From assembly GCA_028532985.1 (NCBI GenBank), contig JANCIK010000006.1, positions 1,674,001-1,738,000 on the forward strand: a stretch of 64,000 nt of DNA, written 5' to 3'. The notes below the pieces were generated by a model. It was not told where the DNA came from, made no database searches, and was given only the letters and a program-made list of their open reading frames with translations. Below are positions 50,173-62,667 of this stretch, piece after piece (positions within the stretch are counted from its first letter, which is position 1; the number at the start of each line of letters is the position of its first letter). A program made the translations under genes and the position numbers. The DNA comes from Stropharia rugosoannulata. Lineage: Eukaryota > Basidiomycota > Agaricomycetes > Agaricales > Strophariaceae.

Positions 50173-51512
50173 ATGGCGCTCATTCGAGAACGAGTACTGA
50201 GCATACAATCTCATGTCGTATTTGGCTACGTTGGAGGAAAGGCCGCAATTTTTCCACTGCAGTGCTTAGGGTACGATGTTGATGTGCGTCGGGCTTTGAT
50301 GTTCCGATGATTATAAGCTGAAACGTCAAATTTCCAAGGTAGTCAACACAGTTAATTTCTCCAACCATTCTGGTACGAAATTCACGCTACACCAGGGGAT
50401 AAATGTACAACATTCTTAATTGTATGCAGGTTACGGTCGTTCAGGAGGTAGCAAAACTACTGCAGCAGAATTGAATGCAATTTTCCAGGCACTGGAACAG
50501 AATGAACTGCTGATGCCTACACGTTTGCTGACAGGTGAGATTTGCGAACGTTCGAACATTACTCTCTAATAACTTTATTGAAAGGGTATATACCTGGTGC
50601 TGAAGCTCTTTCTGCCGTTAAAGACCTTGCCAATAAATTGAAAGAAGAGAGGACAAACCTCATCTACCTCTTGGACCGTATGCCATCGATTAACTCAATT
50701 GTCGGTTAAACTTGTGTGCTTACTCTTCTAACTAGCGGTAATGGGAGACTCTGGAAGGCTTTATGTTGCTTCTGATGTTGTCCCTGTCTACAAAGAAATG
50801 TTGCCATTGGCCACTATTATCACACCAAACTGGTTTGAGGTCGAGTATGTGGATTTGTTCAGGCTCCGTTGTGTCATGGTTAAGCGGATAGTTGAACCAC
50901 AGGCTATTAACAGATATCAAACTGAACGATATAGGATCACTACGTCGGGCTTTACTGATATTACACCAGAAATATTGTGTCCCCAATGTTGTTATCAGCT
51001 CTATACCGCTGACATCGTGGCTTACCGACGCTCTGTCTTCATCCATACGGCCATCCGACTCTGCGCAGGAGCACCTTCTTTGCATTTCTTCCTCCGTTAT
51101 GGGGAATCTACACCACCGCAATCATTCAACCATACACGCACAATGTGTGCCCCTAATCCCAGGCTACTTTTCCGGAGTGGGAGATCTGTTTTCGGCGCTG
51201 TTACTCGCCCATTTCCAGACAAATGAAGCACCTGAAACGTTAAATGCGAATCCCCTTTCAGTAGCTGTCTCTCAAGCGTTGAGCAAGACACATGCATTGC
51301 TTGTCTTGACCCAGGCGTCAGCTAGTTCGCTGCCTGAAGACGAACGTCTGCCATCGGACGACGAATTAGACATTCAAAGTCCGATGAGAAGAATTCGGCG
51401 CATGCGCGGGAGAGAACTAGCCTTAATTCGCGGACAAGAATTAATTAGAGGTCACGGATTGACCCATATACGAGAACTGATGTTATGGGACGACTTTTGG
51501 ACCTCAGACTGA
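50173..51512 (+). CDS. Pyridoxal kinase
   Basis: Six exons, 50173-50283, 50339-50372, 50430-50534, 50585-50677, 50736-50844 and 50903-51512, give 353 residues. The sequence follows the PdxK/Bud16 pattern: [79 protein letters not shown], then [16 protein letters not shown], where the Asp is the catalytic base of the ribokinase fold. It phosphorylates pyridoxal, pyridoxine and pyridoxamine with ATP in the vitamin B6 salvage pathway, in the cytosol. The usual GTGD is GVGD here (residues 242-245). A charged extension near residues 280-340 ([14 protein letters not shown]) is specific to this protein. It is divergent from the START gene and shares its promoter. Confidence 0.96.
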
Positions 51513-51781
51513 AATGGAATATTGTATGCATCTCCCAATTCTGGCGCTTAATGGACGACCTAGGGGGCCACGTTGACAAGAACTAGGGAGTACTTAATTC
51601 AAACTATGAAGCTTTAGAGGAACTTCAGGACAGTTTCGCCTTCCGGATTCTATATTCCCGTGGAAGATCACATTGGACTCACACACTCAAAGCGTATGCA
51701 TCACCGTCTTCTGACTGTGCTTATACCTTTACCATGGACGTAATTAATTGTCTACTTCCGATCTACAATATGATATACGGA

Positions 51782-54144
51782 TCATCTGTGTAGAAAATCC
51801 GGATTATCCAGCCAGAGTGAAATTTGTTTCAGCCTATATGTGTCAGAAAGTATCGACACATCGTTTCCGTCGAGTTTTATCAGGGCCTACATATAGAGGC
51901 GTATGTTTCTTAGCTTCTTCCAGGAATTGAAATCAATATGTGCTCACCGGGTTGGTAGGCGTATATTTCGCCCATTGTAATCCTAGTCAAAATATGTTCG
52001 TCTCTGTTGACGTCGTGCAAATCATAAAATTGCTCACGTTCCATCCCATGTTTGTCGTTGGGATTTAGGCCTGTCACAAACGAAATCCAGTAATCTTGCA
52101 TCATGGTGCTGAGCTGCATTGCTTTCGGCGTCTTGTTGATGAGATTCCCGAAAACGAACGGAAGCTCTGAAGTGTGAGGAACTGCGAAGCAATTTAGAAA
52201 GATTCAACGAAACTTCGCAAGGACAGTGTACACACCACCCAGAGATTGTGGGGGCGCTGAGGCAGGCTCAAACTCCGGAAATGGCACAGCGTCATGATCG
52301 GTAAAGTGATATGCAAATACTGGAAAACCAGATGCAGATATTTGCCTGCTATAAACTCGTCTGCCGGATTGGAACAGTAGGTCTCCGACTTCCAATGTCG
52401 GAATAAGCTCTACATCTGGTGGACGTGATAAGAAGTACTTACATATAGCTGCCATGCGTTTATATTGACTGCTCAAGCCAAAGGTTGTATTTCCAGTGCC
52501 AAACGGTGAGCCCAGAGCTGGGATATCTGGATAGAGGCCGAGCACGCTCTTAATGATTTCTCCCGACTGCTCAGAAGTCACAATCAATGGATCAGCCAGT
52601 GTGTTAATTGCTTCTTCGATCTCCGATACTGAGTTGATTGACTGCGGTACAATGATAGTGCCCTCATCTAGATTGGAACCAATCAAAGTGGGCAAGTTAC
52701 CCTTTGGAATAATCTGCGATGGCCGATCAACGATAATTCCACCTGGACCATCTATTACAGGTTGGAATGATATGTTTGCAAATCCAATTTGAGTTGTTAT
52801 CAGAGCTTGTTCGAAAGGCGAGGAAGATTCGATGCTCCGCAAGCAGGATAGAGTATCGTTACTTCCGGATGTGTTTGCACAAGGGGGTATTGCAGAAACA
52901 AAGGTTTGCCAATTATTCTCGTGCTTGTCTGGGCTATATACTGGAACATAGGGAAGGGACTCCAAGATCTGGCCAAGGCGACAGATTCCAGGCGATTTTA
53001 GGATCCATCAAATGGAGGAACATGAATCTCTCACCACTGAGCGAGCAAGCGTCGTGATCTTGCTCTTTAACATATGGAGTGCAATACAGGTGGCTCCAGC
53101 ACTTTCCCCAGCAACTGTAACCTATGGTCCAACTCATTTAGCACCCTCTGAAGTGATGACGCTATATCAAGTTGCAGACTGATGTCACGGACCTTCGTTT
53201 TGTCACCACCAAACTTTTCAATATTCACCTGTATCCATTCAAGCGCTGCAATTTGATCATGGAGACCAAGGTTGAGGATATTGTTTCGAGCAGCTTCTTG
53301 TCCTTGCGGAAATCCAAGGGGTCCAACACGGTAATTAATGCTAACTACCAGCATGGGAGTGTCCTGAGCGATATTTTAACATTTCAGTTAACGCAATCAA
53401 TCAAAACAGATGGATAAAGTGGCCTACCCTGATTACGCTGCGTGCTACAAGGCTTGACGCGTTATAAAAAGACGATGCCCCAACTGAGGACAGGTAAACT
53501 CATAGTATGAGCTAATGTTGACTTGAACAATCAGAAGAGAACAAGGTTAATACCGTTAAAGGCGCCTTCAACAATTTTAAACATTTGTGGTATAGCAGAG
53601 AATGACGCTGTACTAACCTCCATATATCCACACGAGTACTGGCAAATTTGATCCAGGTTGAACAGGGCGGTAAATATTCAACGACAGACAATCTTCGGAT
53701 ACACCGCTTGGAGGAGAGGGCTGTTTGAAGTTTTTAAAAAAAAATGTGAATGCATCCATCGTACTCTCGCGATACGTTTCTTACATTTGGTGTCTGTAGA
53801 CAGCCTGGTCCGAAGTTTCCTGCATCTAGAACACCCTTGCGGAATGTTGTAGAGATCACAGGTAGTTGTAATCGTAATTGGCCCAGAGGCGGTTCAGCGT
53901 AAGGTATCCCTACAGATAGATTAAGATTAGCGATTGCGCCCACTGTAGAGGTGAAGCTCTTCTTACCTCCATAAAATTCAATTTCCACGCCCGTGGATGC
54001 GTCGATCTGTAAGTATTTTCCAATAATATCTGTTTTTCCAATAGTGTTTTTTGGACGCCGAGTTGCACTGACAGTATCTAGCAAACAATGGACGACCATC
54101 GAAAAAATAGACAGGAAAAAAACTCTGTGTAGCTTTGTAGGCAT
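51782..54144 (-). CDS. Secreted type-B carboxylesterase (COE-B)
   Basis: Twelve exons, complement of 51782-51886, 51948-51982, 52038-52181, 52236-52388, 52443-52968, 53035-53121, 53193-53363, 53428-53483, 53554-53565, 53618-53720, 53785-53909 and 53967-54144, give 564 residues. The N-terminus ([24 protein letters not shown]) is a signal peptide or anchor. Landmarks are [55 protein letters not shown] and [12 protein letters not shown], so the triad is present. The oxyanion-hole third Gly is Ala here. Exon sizes from exon 4 on match COE-A almost exactly (12, 56, 171, 87, 526 against 520, 153, 144, 35, 105). The last exon was found by that match; the nearer frame (HILISIPG) is intronic. It is in tandem with COE-C, 631 bp downstream of its stop. 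Confidence 0.92.
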
Positions 54145-54775
54145 GGTTTAGAGAAGCAATGAGCTACCGTTGCGACTCTAACAGCTTACCTCCTGTATTT
54201 ATACTGAACTCATCCCGACTCAGTGGAAATGTCACAACGCCACATATCTCTAATGAATATAGTTCCTATAAAAATCGCGCTAGAAAATATTATCCAGACA
54301 GTGAACATGAGAGGCTGAGGGTGGTGACCTTGCTAATCTGTCTCAGGCTACCGGCTTCCGAAGCACAAGGAACTCGTTTCAGGGTTGGGCACAACAATTT
54401 GATGTTTATCATCATTATTTTGGTAACATAAGTTCTATTTTTGGGTCGCAAATCCCGAATACCGGCACCAGGCGGCACCAGCTTTGATACACATAGAAGT
54501 ACCGCATCCACAATCATCTAGCTTGTGATTGATAAGAGCACCTGGGAGAACCTTTCAGATGCAGCTATCCATGCCATATTCATGCGCAAAAAACACACTA
54601 TCTTAAAGTAAATGCCGACATGACAGATCTCGCAGATAGACTGGGTTTTTCTGCCACGCCTTACAGAGACTAGGTCTTGTTATCGCACATGATATGACAT
54701 TCCATATTCAATAGCCTATTAAGTACATATCACACTAAACAGGAGCAGTCCCCGTCGGAGGCCGTACAATATAAA
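54145..54775. other. Spacer between COE-C and COE-B
   Basis: 631 bp holding the COE-B promoter and COE-C terminator. A minus-strand TATA-like run, TATAAATAC, lies at 54196-54204, about 55 nt upstream of the COE-B start. No coding sequence is seen. Confidence 0.5.
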
Positions 54776-57058
54776 TCATCGAAGTAATACATCTGGGTTG
54801 TCTTGCCAAAGGGATATCTGCTCAGCTCGATAGACATCAGGCACAGGGACTGGATGCGGCCCGTTGAGCTCCAACAAGACCTTGAGCATTGTATTTATTC
54901 TTATTATCAGCGAAGAACATCTTGAACTCTCACCTGTTCATTAGGCGTGTACCTTGGCCATTTGGGTCCTGTTATACCACGGTCCACCAGTCAGTAGAAC
55001 ACTCATTATGAGAGCACAACATCGGACGTACGTTTTTGTCCATGACCATCATTTGGATCTAGCCCATTAACAAAAGAGATCCAGTAGTTTTGAATTAATG
55101 TGCTGAGGATTGAGGAGCCTTCGGTCTTATTCATCAATCTTCCAAGTACGTAGGGTATTTCAGACGTGTGCGGAACTACCGTGGCTCAATAAGCAGTTCT
55201 TGAAATTGCACACACCCCATCTCTTACCTCCTAACGACCCTGACGCTGCTGAAGATGGGGCGAACTCTCCAAACGCAACAGCATCGTGATCGGAAAAGTG
55301 ATACGCAAATACTGGAAGTCCAGTCTCTGATACTTGCTGGCTTATCGTTCTCCTGGAAGAGTGGAACATGAGATCACCCCCTTCATTGCGCAATGTCAAT
55401 ATCTAATAGTATCATATATGAAGGACGAGAACACTTACAGATAGCAGCATAACGCTTGTATTGACTGCTTAGTCCAAATGTATCGTTTCCCGTACCAAAT
55501 GGAGATCCCAGTGATGCGATATCCGGGTACATTTGCAGCGCGCGCTCAATGGTATCTGATAACTTTTGTGGACTTACTACCGGTGGTGTGTACAGCGCAG
55601 TAAGAACATTACGTATTTCTTCAGTTGAGTCTGTAGATTGGGGCGTAAAAAGCGCGCCTTCGTCGAGGTTTGACCCAAGTAATATTGGCAGATTGCCCTC
55701 GGGAGTGATTTGGGAAGGCCGGTCGGGAATAAGTCCATCAGGTCCATCAATAACACCTCGGAAGGAAGAGTTCCCAAACTGTAAGTTACTAAGGATAAGC
55801 GCTTCTTGAAGAGAGGAGGAATCTGCTCGGCGTATACAGTCAAAAGTGTCGTTTGTCCCAACATTTGAGTGACATGCAGGAATGGCTGCAACATATTGCT
55901 GCCAGTTAGCTTCATTTCTCTCTGGTATATAGGCTGTTCCGGAGCCTGTAGATTCAACGATCTGAAATCCATAATATATAAGCTAATATATAACGCACGC
56001 ATGTGCCACTAACTCACAGCAGCTCGCGCCAGAGACTTTATTTTGGACCGTAGAAAATGTATAATAATGGAACCGGCGCCTGCACTCTCACCTGCGACGG
56101 TGACCTAGAAATACGACACGTCCCGTTAAAAAAGGTTGATAAAGTCGCAACCTATAACAACGACTTTACCTTGGATTTATCGCCGCCAAAATGGTGGATA
56201 TTCTGCTGAATCCATTCCAGACCGGTGAGTTGATCATGAAGCCCAAGGTTTGTAATATTCCTCTGGCCAGCCTCAATTCCTTGAGGGAATCCCAATGGTC
56301 CAACGCGATAGTTAATGCCAACAAACATGATCGGGGTGCCCTATTTGACGGATTACGTTTGTCTGCTCTATGGGGTCTCAAATATATGTATTTCCTACTT
56401 ACCCGAGCAATACTTTGTTCGACTATGTTAGTTGCATTGTAAAAAGAGGATGCGCCGACTAGAGCCCGCTATTATCTTAAACCTACATTGACATATAGGA
56501 TTCAATGCTCACCGACGAAACCACCTTAACCAATGTGTTATGAAACGAATGCAACGAATGCAGAAAGCACAGAGAGCGTCTCACCTCCGTAGATCCAAGC
56601 CAGAACAGGGGTTGTTGACTCTGAGGAAATCCCAGCAGGACGGTAGATATCTAGAGTTAAACAGTCTTCCGATACTCCATTTGGAGGTGGAGGCTATATG
56701 AAATTGAAGTCATTATTGGGCATCGCTGTGGATACGTGAAAGTGTATTACAGCTTGTAAACAGCCAGGACCGGATGCTTGTGCGTTCAGAGTTCCACCCT
56801 TAATAGAGGTGGCAAGCACGGGCATATTCAAACGCAGTGAACCCAGAGGCGGCTCAGCAAAAGGTATGCCTATTTTATATTATTAGCAAAATGAACGAAA
56901 ACAGCTTGAATAGAGAATGGTTATTAACCTCCAAAGAACTCGACCTTATTCGACGCTCCAGAGTTTATGCCGACAATGTTTGTTTGCCCAATTCGGACAA
57001 CCGGATTGTCAGTCATAGAGACCAGGCTGTTAAGTATAAGGGATACTACAGAGAGCAT
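54776..57058 (-). CDS. Secreted type-B carboxylesterase (COE-C)
   Basis: Twelve exons, complement of 54776-54880, 54934-54968, 55032-55175, 55228-55380, 55439-55961, 56018-56104, 56170-56340, 56403-56458, 56513-56524, 56585-56693, 56751-56869 and 56929-57058, give 547 residues, the same as COE-A. The signal peptide is MLSVVSLILNSLVSM, then NPVVRIGQTNIVG, which is close to COE-A (DPVVKIGNTNVIG). Landmarks are [55 protein letters not shown] and VPHTSEIPYVLG; the triad is intact. Exon 9 joins as Trp-Gly-Asp instead of Phe-Gly-Asp. By these motifs COE-C is closer to COE-A, 37 kb away, than to its tandem neighbour COE-B. Substrate unknown. Confidence 0.92.
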
Positions 57059-57987
57059 TGGCTAGGTTGGTAGATGCTGGTCTTCTACACGAAGATGAGC
57101 CCTATTTAATAGGTATACGCCGTCCCAAAGCCACTGTCCCAGGCAGATGTCATTCGATTATGAGAACTCTGACCTGCTGTCAAAATGCTTGCAAAAACAG
57201 ATGTATTGTCGCAGGACCCTTTTTATAAGGTATAAAAGGAAGACATACCAATCATATGATGTGCTTCTGATAGAGCTTCCTTGGTTAACGGAAATTCATG
57301 GAAGGCAAGGTCAGCGTAAAAATAACTTCACGCGGGGCACATAGTATAGCGCTGCATTAGCGCAATTACTGATCGCACTCCTTCAACAATTTTTTGCGGC
57401 TATCAACGGGGGAAAACTATTATGAATCGTAAGTTTGCCCTAGGTAGAATTGAATACCAAAGTATGTATGGTTCAACGTTATTCTCCGAGAAGAAGCCAA
57501 TTATCTGCAACAGGGATATAATATCCTTTGGCAGCTTGTGGATGTGCTCTAACAACATTGACAGCAGAGAAATAACCGCCCGAGTTTCAGATAGGATGAG
57601 AATTGCAGAGCATCTGCCAACATATTCGAACAATAAGTTTATATCGAAAATCGTGCGATGATACAGAAAATCAGGCAAGACAGTCAGCTTGTTACAAAAC
57701 ACATATATGGCAGCAACTTTGCATGACTATAGGTTACCATAAGTACGGCTTAGGTTCAAAAGTTAGTCGAACGGGAATGATCACAGCAACTGAAGCAGAT
57801 GAACTTTAAACATTTTGCGTTTCGCACCTGAGCAATGTTGCCCGTGATAAAGTGAGGGTATGAAGGAGAGAACGACATAACCCTAACCTACGATATACCT
57901 CGTGAAGAGTCGGATTGAAGTTCCCACGCCTATTTCTTCCTAACCAGCAGGCTGTTCCTCCTCCGACTTTGCATACCTCCACATACG
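57059..57987. other. Divergent spacer COE-C / ATP synthase subunit 4
   Basis: 929 bp, AT-rich, with no exon seen. It must hold both promoters. Short pyrimidine stretches lie near the ATP synthase start, as is common for housekeeping genes in fungi. Confidence 0.55.
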
Positions 57988-58988
57988 ATGGCCGCCTCTA
58001 GAATCGCTATAGGCTCCCTGCGGGCAGTTGGTAAACTGGCCTGCTCCTTATTAGCGAAACCTTGCTTATGACGTGTTTCTAGTTCGTCCCCGGGCACTCA
58101 CCGCTCTGCCTTATAGCTTCAACGCGTAAGATCCATTTTCGTGTCAACGCATTATGGTCACAGACTGATTCATGCCGTGGTGCTCTGGACATTCAAGTCG
58201 TTCGATGGCCACCACCCCCACGCCCCCTTCGGAACGCGCTTCGGAAATCATTGAGAAGCTGCCTTCGTCGCCCAGCCTCGTTACTAAAACCGGAACGGCT
58301 CTCCTCGGTGTCGGCGCTGCTGCTGCTGCCATCTCGCAGGAACTGTACGTTGTCAACGAAGAGTCCATCGTATTAATTGCCTCGCTCATCTTCTTCACCT
58401 ATGTCGGCAAGGTGCGCTCGTACATTTATTAGTACTGACCAAGTACATGAACTATATAATTAGGTCATCCGTGAGCCTTACTCACAGTGGGCTGAAGGCC
58501 ACATCGAGCGTATCAAGAAGGTTCTTAATGATGCCCGCGCTGAACACACTGGTGCCGTTCAGGAGCGCATCGAGTCTGTTGGCCAAATGAAGGATGTAGT
58601 GTCCATCACCAAGGGCCTCTTTGCTCTGTCGAAGGTAGTCTATTCCAATTGCTTCCGTCATAGGGAAAGTTAAATTTCTGGTCAGGAAACCGCCGTTCTC
58701 GAGTCGGAGAACTTCGTTCAGCTGCAGAAGATCCAGCTCAGCGCTGAGCTAAAGTCTGTTCTCGACAGCTGGGTTCGCTACGAACAGCAGTTGAAGGACG
58801 CTGAGCAGGCCGACCTTACCAAGACTGTTATTGAGAAGGTTGTTGCCAGTCTCAAGGAGGAGAAGACCCAAAAAGAGATTTTAGCTAGCGCTGTTGCTGA
58901 GGTTGAGCGTAAGTGCTACTTCATCTCATCCTGTGTATATGTTATTAACATGGACTAAACAGAATTGGTCAAGAGCAAGGCAATTTAA
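57988..58988 (+). CDS. ATP4: Mitochondrial ATP synthase subunit 4 (subunit b)
   Basis: Six exons, 57988-58030, 58083-58125, 58198-58411, 58464-58634, 58686-58908 and 58963-58988, give 239 residues, the normal length. The N-terminus (MAASRIAIGSLRAVVRPRAL) is Arg-rich and amphipathic, a mitochondrial presequence. After EIIEKLPSSPSLVTKTGT come two hydrophobic segments (ALLGVGAAAAAIS and SIVLIASLIFFTYVG), then the long charged helix that forms the peripheral stalk (REPYSQWAEGHIERIKKVLN onward). The protein anchors the stator of the F1Fo ATP synthase in the inner membrane. The last coding exon is only 26 nt (QLVKSKAI). Confidence 0.96.
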
Positions 58989-60794
58989 ATATCCTCTGTT
59001 ATACCATCAAGTATCGCCTAGACTCTTTTGTGTCAATCTTAATGCGTAGAAGTCCAACAACATTCATACGTGGGATTACCTGCGATTATTAGTGGTGTTA
59101 CAATTGCCAGCTCTGCCAATCTCAAATGGCTTAGTTACTTGACATTTGAAGCAACTTGAATTGAGGTAATTTTATTTATTGCATACTTATTTTGAATGGT
59201 GCCGGACAATCAGTTGACCAAATATCCATGGTCGCTGCGCATCTCCAAGTCCCGTTGTTCTAGAAAGGGCAGTTCCATGGATCGCGCCGATATGCAGTAT
59301 GCTATCTGGCCTTCGGACTAACAAGCTTCATGAGTCACATGCAGAGCATCCATACAACACGAGCAACCTCCGTCGTTTGCATGACTTTCACTTTAGCTCC
59401 GAAACATTCGCGTTTATAGTCCTATCCACTTGTATGTACAATCATTGTATAGCAACCGAATGCACCGTCATGGTTTGGTACTCTACGAATTCTCACTCTT
59501 TTGTTGGTTTTGGGAGGCTCGGGACTTTGTAACGATTCAATCGCGAAGTTGTGAACAGATTCTGCTTGCCCTTGGTTACTATTCATAACATTCTAACCCG
59601 GATAAGTTGCGGATAAGTGTACTTAAGTCGCTCTTGCTCTTCCTTCCCCGAGTCCCGTTCGGGTCATCTTGTCTCCATGCTCAGTACAATCAACATGTCT
59701 GGCCCAGAGCCGCCATGTACATTGATGGATGTTTCCAACTTTTCCTCCTCATCTCCCATATCTTTATAATTATGACACGCTTTTGTATGTAGGTGTTTGG
59801 TTGACGGAGTCGCGGCATGCAGACCTGGGTTTGAGCTGGTTATGGAGTGACAAAAGGAGGTGAAATGCAATGCAATGGTCTGATACCGCCAACCAAACCA
59901 ATCACATATAGTACGCTATGTGTGTAGCACTACTATCGTACTTTTGCCAAACTTTTGCATCAGCGGCCAATCGGCGGCTGGCACTTTATGAGTCTATAAG
60001 CACCGCGCGCGCAAGCGCGCCCAATGCGCGCTGATTGCGCGGCGCGTTACTAACAGTGCCGTGACGCTTCATGTTATACTATTTACAAATGCTTTACAAC
60101 ATTACTTACATACTACTTTGTTTACTGTGTACGCCCCAAGCCGCAGCGTAGCGAGGCGGAACTTGTTTCCTGTATATAATAAGTATACTTGAAATGCTCA
60201 GTCCATAGTACCTATGCTAACCAAGTACTAATGAGCTACTTTCGCATGAGAAGAATGCTTAGGAGTTCCATTGACGTTTGCTGGGAATCGCGATGTCAAG
60301 GCGATCACTTCGCAATGATCCCGTTCATTACTAGAAGGGTCTACTATTAGAACCTCGCTCATGCTATTCGTGTCACCTTCAGCAAATCAATGTGGATAAC
60401 TGCGATCCGACATCGGCACGCGTCCAAAATACTCCAGCAAGTGTCCAAGACTGATTATATATGTTCAGGTTCCTTGCTAGTGGATAAGATGGGCAGAGGA
60501 CCAGGTTGTCATGTGGGCACAGCGGACCAAGTTTGTGGGCACGGCGGCGCAGCATATAAGCAAGGTACCATCGGCTACGAAGCCTTTACGAATTCGCATG
60601 TTGTCAAGACGAGATTAACACCTCTATCTCCTTCGCTGGTCCCGCTACAATCACAGCACTTCTCCCCACTGTCCGCCATTCCCAGAGTGGTTGAGTACCG
60701 GACAGAGCTCTCTGCTTTTAGTTGCTCATTCTAACTGTCTGTTCCGTTGCGTGCCGTAATTCCAACATCGGCTGTTGAACCAGTCTCTACTTGA
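58989..60794. other. 1.8 kb intergenic with a GCGC-rich knot at 60.0 kb
   Basis: No gene is supported. Around 60001-60052 a CpG-dense run made of GCGCGC, GCGCGCCC, TGCGCGC and GCGCGGCGCG stands out against AT-rich flanks. A short imperfect repeat GTGGGCACAGCGG / GTGGGCACGGCGG lies at 60513-60546, upstream of the next gene. Confidence 0.5.
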
Positions 60795-61795
60795 ATGCGG
60801 CACTGCCGTTTGTGGGGCGGGGAATGGCTGCATTCTCTTCTGCTGCTGGCGCTTACACTTCTCTATATATGCGGCGGAAATTGTCAAGAGTTCCTAAATT
60901 TGTCGATCCCTCTCAACTCTACGCAAATTACATACACCCCATTCGTTTGTAGCTTTGCAGTTGCGCAGGCAGATCCTCAGGCATGTGCAGGCACCTGGTG
61001 AGTCTTCAGTCCAATCTTTACAAGATTAGAGCCCCACATACTTTCTTCAGGCGTCTTTCCTCCGACAATAAATCGATTTCAACGACCGGTCCCTCTGCTG
61101 GTTCGAATAACTTTATACCCCAGCTGTTCTTCCAGTTCAGAGGTACCTCAAATTATAGTCATGATGTGCTGTAACTCACTCTCCCCCTTCCAGCCATTGA
61201 TTTGATCCTTACGACACTCCCGTCTTCCAACGCTTCTCTCAACATCACTGCATCTTCAAACGGCACCACAGTGTCACGACTATTCAACTCCACGCTTCGA
61301 TTGGCCACGATCATCAACCTACCTGCGACTGAGGTGTCCCAGTTGACTCTAACTTTTGTGCCTTCCAATGTATTCACGAGCTTCGATCTGCAAGACCTTA
61401 CTATAACAACATTGAGTAATGGGCAAGTCTTTCATGTAGTTAGAACGCGGCCGATGGAGAATTAACGTATTGACTACTGCCATAGAACTATCACATCTAT
61501 TCTTCCCAGTCAAATACTCCCACCGTCGATAGAGTTGCCTGCATTCGTGCCGCCAACTAGCACCTCCAGCGGCACCGCCGCAACTTCGCTAACTGCCACG
61601 CCTGTTCAGGCGCACTCTGCCAAAGGGAAGAGGATCGCGGAAGCCGTCGGCCTTACTGTAGGCCTTGGACTAGGACTGACTGTGGTACTGTCCGGAACAT
61701 TCATCTTCTGGAGGCGCAGACGCCGTCACCACCACCGCTCTCGTTCCAGACAAAGCAGTTATTCCGAACGGGGACGGAACAGGCATTCACGATAA
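60795..61795 (+). CDS. Single-pass (type I) membrane protein, Ser/Thr-rich
   Basis: Four exons, 60795-60997, 61051-61142, 61194-61415 and 61533-61795, give 259 residues. A hydrophobic N-terminus (WLHSLLLLALTLLYICGG) serves as signal peptide. The ectodomain has Asn-Xaa-Ser/Thr sites (NLS, NST, NAS, NIT, NGT) and two Cys. A Ser/Thr/Pro linker leads to a Gly-rich transmembrane helix (VGLTVGLGLGLTVVLSGTFIFW), then a very basic tail (RRRRRHHHRSRSR). The layout resembles fungal wall-sensor or adhesion-type proteins (WSC/Mid2/SKG6-like), but no named ectodomain is visible. The third intron (117 nt) uses the only acceptor that keeps the phase, GATAG at 61528-61532; a two-intron solution cannot be excluded. 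Confidence 0.72.
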
Positions 61796-62034
61796 CCATC
61801 GTATACCCAATCAAACGTGTATAGATATTACTCCAATAATTATATACCCGTAGGCTCGATATTGCAAACCACTATCTCCTGCGCTACGCAAACTGAAAGA
61901 TGATCGACAACTAATCGCCGGCGAATGACACGCGACCTAGCTTATCTGCGACGAACATGAATTGTTAGATTATCCTATTACGTTAACCGCGTTTCAGGAG
62001 CGACACCGTACCTATACTTGTCCTACATCTTGTG

Positions 62035-62667
62035 TCAGACGCCCTTGAGAGACCCATAGAACATCATAACGGCGAATCCAGCGAAGTAAACTACCCAGCC
62101 AAGAATTCCCCACCAAATATTGGGCACGGCTTCGTCAATACTATCACCGTTTATATCAAACGCGGAATGATCGATAGTGCCGTACGACTGGTAGTGTGCA
62201 AAGAGGCTATCTGGCGGTATATAGTCTTGATAATGCGCCGCTTGATACCTCGACGCGTAGCTTCCTGGGTATGTAGTATGTATGTGAGTATGAATTTAGA
62301 CGTCTTTGATAAGTGTGTCAGTGACCAACCTGCTTCAACTCCGTCTCTGCCAAAGCCACACTTCCTCAGTATGCCAACAAAGATCTTCTTTGGCAGATCA
62401 TATATGAAGAACGTTATGGCTTGAAATGGCGCCCTTGGGTGGTAGGACCACATCATTAAAACGAATCCTGTTATGTAGGGATGTGCGACGGCTAGCAATG
62501 ATTCATCAATGTAGTATCAGTTTGAGAAGTGAGAAACGGCAAGATGAACAACCTGTCTTGTTATACGCCATAGAAATAAAGTGCAGAACATTTGAGAATA
62601 CGACATGAAGGTCTATATCGGTGTCGTCGACAGCCGGGAGGCGCATTATTGAGGATGAGGGGGCCAT
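62035..62667 (-). CDS. Small integral membrane protein, unknown
   Basis: Three exons, complement of 62035-62264, 62330-62491 and 62553-62667, give 168 residues with all phases consistent. The start is MAPSSSIMRLPAVDDTDIDL. A first hydrophobic segment spans AVAHPYITGFVLMMWSYHP, a second FQAITFFIYDLPKKIFVGIL, then a Tyr/His/Asp-rich loop, and a C-terminal helix IWWGILGWVVYFAGFAVMMF before GSLKGV. This gives three or so membrane passes. I do not recognise the family. It is convergent with the membrane protein at 60795-61795, with 239 bp between stops. Its start lies 469 bp from the end of the hydrolase gene. Confidence 0.75.

Noticed and set aside
51910..51948. Alternative C-terminus of COE-B ([10 protein letters not shown]) by reading through the last intron
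   Set aside because: The spliced exon 51782-51886 gives the same 105-nt last exon and the same ending pattern (DNPDFLHR) as COE-A and COE-C.
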